From contig CAIYRB010000175.1 of assembly GCA_903928445.1 (NCBI GenBank), positions 1-39,973 on the forward strand: a stretch of 39,973 bases of DNA, in the 5' to 3' direction. The notes below the pieces were generated by a model. The model saw only the letters and a list, made by a program, of their open reading frames with translations. It searched no databases and was not told the origin of the DNA. Source of the stretch: an uncultured Pseudomonadota bacterium (GTDB taxonomy: Bacteria > Bdellovibrionota_B > Oligoflexia > Oligoflexales > CAIYRB01). Both the position numbers and the translations under genes were made by a program. This document shows positions 34,623 through 39,973 of this stretch, in pieces (positions within the stretch are counted from its first letter, which is position 1; each line of letters opens with the position of its first letter).

Positions 34623-35517
34623 GCACACGGTACTTACCGACGACGCTGGCCGGGTCGATGTCTTGGTAGCGCGGCTCATTACGTTCTCACGGTCTCGCGT
34701 GCGCGGCCTGATAGATCACGGTGGTGCCTGGATTAATGACCTACCGGTTACAGACGCGGGCACTCTGGTAGCAAGCGGCGACCGCCTGCTACTGCGCTAC
34801 GATTCTGAGCGACGCTATAAAGAAAAGTCAGCGCCCAGACCGACACGAGGCTTTAGCGTGGTGTACAGCGACGAACACCTGATCGTCGTCGACAAAGAAT
34901 CGGGCATCCTGACCGTGCCTACCGAACGGCGTGAAACCAACACCCTCGTCGACTTGATTGCGGGTCACCTAAGCCAAGGTCAGAGGCACAGCGCCAAGCT
35001 CGGCGTTGTGCACCGCCTAGACCGAGATACATCTGGTCTACTTGTCTTTGGCCGCAGTGCTGCAGTGACAGCGCACCTGATCACTCAATTTGCCGCGCGC
35101 AAACCAGAGCGCGAATATGTCGCGATCGTTGCCGGCAGGGTTGCCCCGGACTCTGGAGAGAGGCGCAGCCACCTCCAAAGTGACGCCGCTCTAAATCAAA
35201 AGTCCGCCGCCGTGGGCGAATTAGCCATCACCCACTTCAACGTCCGTCGGAGGTTCAAAGATACCACCTTAGTGGGACTGCACCTAGAAACCGGCCGTCG
35301 CAATCAAATCCGAGTACACATGGCCGAGATGGGCCACCCGGTGCTCGGCGACCAGCGCTACCGTGCAGACCAAGCCGCGCACAAAGATTGGCAGTACAAA
35401 CGCCTTGCTTTGCACGCTCGGTCGCTTGGCTTTGTGCACCCGGTGACGGACCAGATGCTGCGCTTTGACGCGCCGATCCCAGCAGAATTTAGCCGCTTTG
35501 AAAACAGCCAAAAGTGA
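34603..35517 (+). CDS. RluA-family pseudouridine synthase
   Basis: RluA-family enzymes isomerise uridine in rRNA or tRNA. The 304-residue product has an N-terminal S4 RNA-binding domain (about 15-75) and a catalytic domain with VVHRLDRDTSGLLVF, where Asp140 is the catalytic Asp, and HLETGRRNQIRVHMAEMGHPVLGDQRY. The layout is RluC/RluD-like but the target uridine cannot be assigned. The start is TTG at 34603 with a strong AAGGAGA about 6 bp before it, so it overlaps the DTW gene by 20 bp and is translationally coupled. The gene ends just before the terminator at 35534-35559. Confidence 0.9.
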   Translation: MARLEFKHTVLTDDAGRVDVLVARLITFSRSRVRGLIDHGGAWINDLPVTDAGTLVASGDRLLLRYDSERRYKEKSAPRPTRGFSVVYSDEHLIVVDKESGILTVPTERRETNTLVDLIAGHLSQGQRHSAKLGVVHRLDRDTSGLLVFGRSAAVTAHLITQFAARKPEREYVAIVAGRVAPDSGERRSHLQSDAALNQKSAAVGELAITHFNVRRRFKDTTLVGLHLETGRRNQIRVHMAEMGHPVLGDQRYRADQAAHKDWQYKRLALHARSLGFVHPVTDQMLRFDAPIPAEFSRFENSQK

Positions 35518-35533
35518 GTCGATCCAAGGCATG

Positions 35534-35559
35534 AAAAAGGGCTCGAAATCGAGCCCTTT
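35534..35559 (-). terminator. Rho-independent terminator of sodB (bidirectional hairpin)
   Basis: A GC-rich hairpin with stem GGGCTCGA/TCGAGCCC (35539-35546 with 35549-35556) is extended by A-T pairs. On the minus strand it is followed by TTTTT (35538-35534), so it is a typical terminator for sodB, whose stop lies about 20 bp before. On the plus strand the T-run is short (TTT then A), so it may also help end the RluA transcript. Confidence 0.85.
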
Positions 35560-35578
35560 ACTTAACCAATGGATGCGA

Positions 35579-36154
35579 TCAAAACTGCTTTTCAACAAAA
35601 TCCCAGTTCAGGATATCCCAAACACTATTGATAAAGCGCGCCCGGTCGTTGCGGTAATCGATGTAGTAGGCGTGCTCCCAAACATCCAGGGTGAGCAGTG
35701 GCTTATGCCCATGCACCAAGGGGGTTTCCGCGTCTTTGGCCTTTTCGATCGCGAGCGTTCCGTTGCTTAGCTTGCTCAGCCAAACCCAGCCGGAACCAAA
35801 GAGTCCAGTGGCCGCCTCAGAAAACTCAGCCTTAAATTTATCGAAGGAGCCCCACTGCTGTTCAATCGCCGCCTTGACCTTACCTGAAGGCTTGGAGCCT
35901 TTGGGCGTCAAGCAGTTGAAGAAAAAGGTGTGATTCCAAATCTGCGCCGCGTTATTGAAGATGGGGCCGGTCTTAGTCGTTTTGATGATCTCTTCAAGTG
36001 ACTTGTTGGCGTGCTCGGTTCCCTGCACCAACTTGTTGAGATTGTCGACATAGCGAAGGTGATGCTTGCCGTGGTGATACTCCAAGGTCTCTTTCGAAAC
36101 GACAGGAGCAAGGGCATCAAGCGCATAAGGGAGTTCGGGAAGTTTAAACGTCAT
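35579..36154 (-). CDS. sodB: Iron superoxide dismutase
   Basis: SodB converts superoxide to oxygen and hydrogen peroxide in the cytoplasm. The 191-residue product is close in length to E. coli SodB. The metal ligands are His27 (YHHGKHH), His75 (WNHTFFF), Asp157 and His161 (DVWEHAYYIDY). Gln71 in NNAAQIWNH marks the iron rather than manganese type. The start ATG has AAAGGAAAG upstream. It lies 41 bp downstream of the cytochrome c gene on the same strand and ends in a clear terminator. Confidence 0.96.
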   Translation of the reverse strand: MTFKLPELPYALDALAPVVSKETLEYHHGKHHLRYVDNLNKLVQGTEHANKSLEEIIKTTKTGPIFNNAAQIWNHTFFFNCLTPKGSKPSGKVKAAIEQQWGSFDKFKAEFSEAATGLFGSGWVWLSKLSNGTLAIEKAKDAETPLVHGHKPLLTLDVWEHAYYIDYRNDRARFINSVWDILNWDFVEKQF

Positions 36155-36195
36155 GGGGCTTTCCTTTTGCTATTGAGAACTAGCCAGAAGCCAAC

Positions 36196-36663
36196 CTATT
36201 GTTGGCCGAAGGCACGGACCTTTTTCATCAAAGCGACGATCTCTTCGGGGCTTAGCACTGAACCCCAAGGCGCCATCGTTGCACTAAGTCCAACCGAAGC
36301 CCCACCCTTGGTGATGACCTTAATGATGCGGGCGTCATCGACGCTGGCCTGCCATGCCTTGTCGTGGAAATTACGTGGTTTAGGCGTTAAAGCCGCGCCA
36401 CCCGGTCCGTCCCCGTTGCCTTTTGGGCCGTGACAGTTAGCGCAAATCGTCGCATAGCGCTCCTCAGCATCAACTTTTTGCTCGCCGCCGGCGGCCGGGA
36501 TCTCACCGGTGGCGGTCAGCTTCGGAATGGACTGCTCCGACTGCTTCCACTCTGCCGCGAACTTCGCGTTGTTTTTCGATGGATCATACTGTTCCAAACA
36601 ACAGACCAGCAAAAGGGGACAGGCAGCGAGTGCAATTACCCGGACTTTGCGAAGAAAACGCAT
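36196..36663 (-). CDS. Exported c-type cytochrome, probably lipoprotein
   Basis: A small mono-haem cytochrome c. With ATG at 36663 (GGAG 7 bp upstream) the product has 155 residues: a Sec leader with hydrophobic core (VRVIALAACPLLLVCC), probably lipid-modified at Cys21 or Cys22, then a linker and the haem domain. CANCHG is the haem-attachment motif (CXXCH) and MAPWG near the end supplies the Met ligand. The domain matches class-I cytochrome c electron carriers (PetJ/c6-like or cbb3-type small c). sodB follows 41 bp later, so the two may form one transcript. Confidence 0.87.
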   Translation of the reverse strand: MRFLRKVRVIALAACPLLLVCCLEQYDPSKNNAKFAAEWKQSEQSIPKLTATGEIPAAGGEQKVDAEERYATICANCHGPKGNGDGPGGAALTPKPRNFHDKAWQASVDDARIIKVITKGGASVGLSATMAPWGSVLSPEEIVALMKKVRAFGQQ

Positions 36664-36727
36664 CAAATAACTCCAAGCCATATCTAGAGCTGCTAACAAA
36701 GCACCTGTAGCCTATCAGAGACCCCGC

Positions 36728-38098
36728 CTACTGCCAACGGTAAGCCAACCGAGCATTGAACAGCTCTAACTCACCAGTCGCCTTACCGTTCTGACCGTCG
36801 TAGTAGGCCTGGGCATAGGCTTTGTCAAACGACGAGTTAAAATACTCTACCGTCAGCGCCAGGCCGCTGGCCAAGTCCACTCCGGTGCCTAGCGAGTAGG
36901 CGCTTTGATTGATCTGGCTGCGCGGGGGGGCGGAAATACCAGTGCAATGGTGCCCGTCGAAGCTATCACAGACCTGAAAAGCCTCGACTCCTCCGGTAGT
37001 TAGACGCCTTGAAGTGACATCACCGGCGACAAAGTAGGAGCCGAACATCCGGTATTTGAAGCCAAAATCGTAGACCGTCCGACGCACCGTGTTCAGCTTG
37101 CCGTCTTGCTCGGGAAAAAACGTGTCCGGATCGAAGGAGCACGACGTATTCTGCTGGAGTTCGGCCAAGGTTGCATAGCCGGGATGCTGGTGCCCAAGAT
37201 CGCTGACTAAATTGCGTTGCCAGCTGAGCCCAATCTGGAGGCCCTCGATCCCCGCAAGGACGCCGTCAACCACCAGGCCCACAGCATAGCGGCGGGCCGA
37301 GTGCCCCTGCTTAGGCTGGACCGTCGGGAGCGAAGTCCCGCAGCTTGTAGCGTAGCGCTTAAGCAAAAACGCCGTCTCTTCCGAACCTGCATCATTCCCG
37401 TTCAGTGATATCCCTCCGGTCAACCGCAGGCCTGGAAGCAGCGTCGCCTCGGCTTGCAGACCAAAATACTGCTGGGGCGACGCGTTGGTGACAGTCTGAC
37501 CCTCGCCGTCCCCGCCGATCAAGGTGATCCGCACTGGGGTTGGTAGGGTTAAATTGTAGGCAACGGTCAATGCGGTTTGACGCCATCCACTGCTGCTGAG
37601 CGAATTGGCCGTGGCCAACCCACTGACCGACGGGACCAGGGTCGCTCCATCAAAGCTCTGAATAGCGACCTCAATCTGCGGCCTAGGGACCCAGGTTAAA
37701 GCGAATTGGTCGATGATCCAGAGCGACGTGTCGCGGGATGTCGGCAGCTGGTCGCGCAGTGGGGTGTTCATCTTGGCCGAATCCGGAGTTTGGAAGGGGT
37801 CGATGCTCAGACGCGCGTAGACCTGCGGCGACACTTGATCGCGCAGACTGACCCGCAGTCCAGAAATCCGAACACACTCTTGAGTCGAGCCCTTGTCGAC
37901 GTTGAAATTGTGCAGACAGTCAAAGCGTAGACCTAGGGTCGTAGCATGGTCCTTGGCTGGTACCACGCCGCTTGACCCTTGCGGCTCCTGCGCCACGGCA
38001 GCGCTGGTCTGGAGCAGCAAACCAAGACCAAATATCCACTTACCCAGTCCCATCATGCCGCATGTTTTGCCGCCCAAGCGCCGCAATCGCTGCATCAT
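36728..38098 (-). CDS. Predicted outer-membrane protein (porin-like)
   Basis: A 456-residue secreted protein whose signal peptide has hydrophobic core WIFGLGLLLQTSAAVAQ with cleavage after AVA at about residue 36. The mature part is made of alternating-residue beta strands separated by Gly/Asp/Asn-rich turns, with Tyr/Trp ends (LFNARLAYRWQ at the C-terminus), the usual look of a porin-like barrel. It starts with ATGATG and no strong ribosome site. It sits 14 bp downstream of another outer-membrane gene (38113-39414), suggesting a pair. I do not recognise a specific family; a porin of the alginate/OprO class is possible. Confidence 0.65.
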   Translation of the reverse strand: MMQRLRRLGGKTCGMMGLGKWIFGLGLLLQTSAAVAQEPQGSSGVVPAKDHATTLGLRFDCLHNFNVDKGSTQECVRISGLRVSLRDQVSPQVYARLSIDPFQTPDSAKMNTPLRDQLPTSRDTSLWIIDQFALTWVPRPQIEVAIQSFDGATLVPSVSGLATANSLSSSGWRQTALTVAYNLTLPTPVRITLIGGDGEGQTVTNASPQQYFGLQAEATLLPGLRLTGGISLNGNDAGSEETAFLLKRYATSCGTSLPTVQPKQGHSARRYAVGLVVDGVLAGIEGLQIGLSWQRNLVSDLGHQHPGYATLAELQQNTSCSFDPDTFFPEQDGKLNTVRRTVYDFGFKYRMFGSYFVAGDVTSRRLTTGGVEAFQVCDSFDGHHCTGISAPPRSQINQSAYSLGTGVDLASGLALTVEYFNSSFDKAYAQAYYDGQNGKATGELELFNARLAYRWQ

Positions 38099-38112
38099 CC
38101 ACCCCGACGAAG

Positions 38113-39414
38113 TTATGCATTCTTGTTGAGTTGATAGGTCAGCTCTAGCCCCATCCTGTTCAGTCCAGAACGGTTGCCCGTGCCATCTTGAAAGCCGCCG
38201 CTTTTGCCGTTTGCATCGCGCTCAGTCCGGTATTCCCGTGAAAACAGCAACTGCACCGACAACTCCTCGGCGATGTGGCCGAGAATCCCCGCTTCCAACG
38301 CATAGCCATATAAGCTCTTGCTCGTATCTCGGTGCACATCGCTGGTCCAGCGGTTGCCTTTACCATAGTCGATCCCGACGAGTCCCCAAAGGTCCTGGGC
38401 GACGGCGACGGAGGCAGACAGAGAGCCACTTTGTAAGGTCTGTGGCTCCGTTTGGACCCGGCCGCGGCTGCGCAGGTAGCGCGCCTCAAAGCTCACTTTG
38501 GCCTGACGACCAAGGGCCGCAAACACCTGGGAAGCGCCCACTTGCGCGAAGACCTCATCGTAGCGTCCCTGGCCATCTTGTTGATCGAGAAACCCGAGCA
38601 GCAGGCTTAAGTCGACGCCTTCACCGGGACGCGCAGCAACGCGTAGCGCGGCGCCATAGTAGGGATCTCGCGCACTAGGTGCGACGTCAAAGGTATCATG
38701 TTTTGCGACCAGCGCTTCAGCCCGGTCCTCGTTGCCTTGAAATAGCGAGAACTCGGCCGTCACCCCGGCGGGTTTTGCTCCAGCGCCACTTGCTCCAGCT
38801 CGGTCCGGCTCTTGACTCTGTGGCTGCCAGGTCAGGCGCACGCCTGAAAATTTCGCGGGAAAGAGAACTTTTAGGCCAAAGCCAAGCAGTTCCGGATAGG
38901 CCTGCTCGGCGGGTTGCAGCCCCGACCAGACGCCAATCCCAAGGCTCATCGCCGGTCTCGGCCGCAGCACCAGCTGATACTCGTCCAGCAAACGCAGCGT
39001 TGGCACCGGTTGGAGTCCTCCGTCTCCGCTGCGGGTGTCAACTTCCCGCACCGGCAGCTGCGTCCCGCCCGCTTCATCCTGGCGGTTCACCGCGTCAGGC
39101 CTGAGTACGAAGCGCAGCCCAGCAATGGGTGAAGCCTGATAGCTGAGTCCCAGGGCGAGCCGGCGCAGGCCTGGCGCGCGCGGTTGGCTCGCAGCTGCCA
39201 GCGGCGATAGTCCACTCGCCACGCCGATGCTGCTGACACCATTGCGTGGAGCCGTGAGGGCATCGAGGTAGATCAGCGACGCATCTACATCGTAGTTGAA
39301 GTTGGCACGGTCGGCCACGGCCACCTGACCAAACAAGCTCAGCGCACAGCCCACCGTGCCACCCAGGCACCGTCTCACCGTCCTACCAGCCAAGCCTCCG
39401 ACTAGTCTGCGCAT
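38113..39414 (-). CDS. Predicted outer-membrane protein
   Basis: A 433-residue secreted protein with ATG at 39414, chosen for GGGAGAAG about 10 bp upstream; 38 further codons upstream in frame have no signal-peptide character. The leader is MRRLVGGLAGRTVRRCLGG then a hydrophobic VGCALSLFGQVAVA, cleaved near residue 34. The mature part is beta-rich with alternating charged and hydrophobic residues (VSFEARYLRSRGRVQ, LELTYQLNKNA at the end). It probably shares a transcript with the outer-membrane gene 14 bp downstream. No family is recognised. Both proteins open with a similar beta-strand theme and could be distant paralogues; I have not verified this. Confidence 0.62.
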   Translation of the reverse strand: MRRLVGGLAGRTVRRCLGGTVGCALSLFGQVAVADRANFNYDVDASLIYLDALTAPRNGVSSIGVASGLSPLAAASQPRAPGLRRLALGLSYQASPIAGLRFVLRPDAVNRQDEAGGTQLPVREVDTRSGDGGLQPVPTLRLLDEYQLVLRPRPAMSLGIGVWSGLQPAEQAYPELLGFGLKVLFPAKFSGVRLTWQPQSQEPDRAGASGAGAKPAGVTAEFSLFQGNEDRAEALVAKHDTFDVAPSARDPYYGAALRVAARPGEGVDLSLLLGFLDQQDGQGRYDEVFAQVGASQVFAALGRQAKVSFEARYLRSRGRVQTEPQTLQSGSLSASVAVAQDLWGLVGIDYGKGNRWTSDVHRDTSKSLYGYALEAGILGHIAEELSVQLLFSREYRTERDANGKSGGFQDGTGNRSGLNRMGLELTYQLNKNA

Positions 39415-39582
39415 GTCTTTTACTTCTCCCAAGCCGATGTCAAATATTTGGCGCCGGATTTTTGGCACCAACCGCCACCTTGCTGACGCCTCACCGCCAA
39501 TACTTTGACGGAGCCTTTGGTCGAACATCTATTCACCGGGAAAAGGCCCGTGATCCTACATCATGCCCAAACCGCCAGGTTT

Positions 39583-39599
39583 TGACACTGATATTGCAT
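39583..39599 (+). promoter_or_regulatory. Possible sigma-54-like promoter before the FliL-like gene
   Basis: TGACAC (39583-39588) and TTGCA (39594-39598) are separated by 5 bp, giving the TGGCAC-N5-TTGCA layout of a sigma-54 -24/-12 promoter. The invariant GG of the -24 element is GA here, which weakens the call. A sigma-70 reading (TTGACA at 39582) lacks a -10 at the right distance. Sigma-54 control is common for flagellar operons. It lies 71 bp before the start codon. Confidence 0.3.
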
Positions 39600-39669
39600 A
39601 GGATCCTCTCACACCCATTCATCAAGCCACTCCCTAGCCCCACCGCAAGGTCAAAGGTTAAGCAGCCCC

Positions 39670-39973
39670 ATGGCAAAAGATAAAGCCGAGAAGACAGAAA
39701 AAGCGCCCAAAGCCGAGCTAACTCCCGAAGAGGCTGCTGCTGCGGGCAAGAAAAAGAAGATGCTGATCTTCATCATCGGCGGCGTCCTTGGCACGACCGC
39801 TATCGGCGGTGGCCTGGCGCTATTCCTCGCCGGTGGCGAGGACCCAAAGGGCGGCGAGGAAGCCAGCGAGAGCGCCAAAGCCGAGGGCAAAGAAGAAAAG
39901 CACGGCGAGAAAAAAGAAGGCGGCAAAGCCGAGGGCAAAGAAGAAAAGCACGGCGAGAAAAAAGAAGGCGGCA
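39670..39973 (+). CDS. FliL-like membrane protein with K/E/G-rich repeats, 3' end outside window
   Basis: The first 101 residues are visible and the gene runs off the right edge. It begins with a Lys/Glu/Ala-rich cytoplasmic part (MAKDKAEKTEKAPKAELTPE), then one membrane segment (about residues 31-54, MLIFIIGGVLGTTAIGGGLA), then a highly charged Lys/Glu/Gly/His-rich stretch built from two copies of a 16-residue repeat. This layout, a short basic start, one helix and a charged region, resembles FliL, a flagellar basal-body protein that modulates stator function. The FliL domain itself, if present, lies beyond the edge, so the assignment is tentative. GGTTAAG precedes the ATG. Confidence 0.45.
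   Translation, partial: MAKDKAEKTEKAPKAELTPEEAAAAGKKKKMLIFIIGGVLGTTAIGGGLALFLAGGEDPKGGEEASESAKAEGKEEKHGEKKEGGKAEGKEEKHGEKKEGG
39877..39973 (+). repeat. 48-bp in-frame tandem repeat, at least two exact copies
   Basis: Bases 39877-39924 and 39925-39972 are identical. Each encodes 16 residues (KAEGKEEKHGEKKEGG), rich in Lys, Glu, Gly and His. The array may continue beyond the window. The repeat is a multiple of three, so copy-number change would not break the frame. It lies just after the membrane segment of the FliL-like protein. Confidence 0.95.

Overview
The window looks like a roughly 58% GC chromosomal segment of a free-living, Gram-negative bacterium. Evidence for a Gram-negative envelope includes several predicted outer-membrane barrels, lipoproteins, a heptose epimerase (hldD) and a TatB-like protein. 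A partial FliL-like gene at the right edge hints at flagella. Gene content, including a Ski2-like helicase with a DUF3516-type C-terminal half and many secreted or outer-membrane proteins of unknown role, would suit Bdellovibrionota/Oligoflexia or a related former deltaproteobacterial lineage. That placement is an inference, at about 50% confidence. I see no tRNA, rRNA, CRISPR array, prophage or complete insertion sequence.

Layout. 1-4515 is the conserved rnpA-yidD-yidC-khpB(jag)-mnmE operon, often found near the replication origin, with overlapping non-ATG starts. 4660-6663 holds dps, a small exported protein and a lipoprotein. 6764-10905 has two divergent RNA helicases: a Ski2-like enzyme and RhlE. 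10935-15344 has a GYF_2/DUF4234-like membrane protein, a divergent aldehyde-dehydrogenase-fold protein and a phosphohexomutase. 15419-17008 has an outer-membrane barrel, then a striking 179-nt hairpin starting on its stop codon, then ssb on the other strand. 17253-22481 is a lipoprotein followed 9 bp later by smc. 22491-24819 is hldD and an Omp85-like surface protein (minus strand). 24973-30281 holds DNA-metabolism genes: a divergent SRAP-like protein, polA, an EndoG-type nuclease lipoprotein and xthA. 30361-35517 runs PilZ, tatB, lysA, lysC, a DTW-domain protein and an RluA-type pseudouridine synthase. 35579-36663 is a cytochrome c and sodB unit ending in a clear terminator. 36728-39414 encodes two outer-membrane proteins. 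The window ends inside a K/E/G-rich gene with a 48-bp tandem repeat.

Functional themes are translation and membrane-protein biogenesis at the left, RNA helicases, chromosome organisation and DNA repair (ssb, smc, polA, xthA, SRAP-like), lysine/aspartate-family biosynthesis (lysA, lysC), oxidative stress (dps, sodB) and envelope proteins. The best candidate for something undescribed is the hairpin at 16282-16460: 88 paired positions in perfect register with no bulge and a 3-nt loop. Its imperfections are almost all G-U or purine-purine on the plus strand, as expected if the plus-strand RNA is what matters. Further oddities are an aldehyde dehydrogenase fold that has lost several catalytic-site residues, an SRAP-like protein without the usual Glu motif, a KhpB without the KH GXXG loop, and a PolA whose proofreading domain appears dead.
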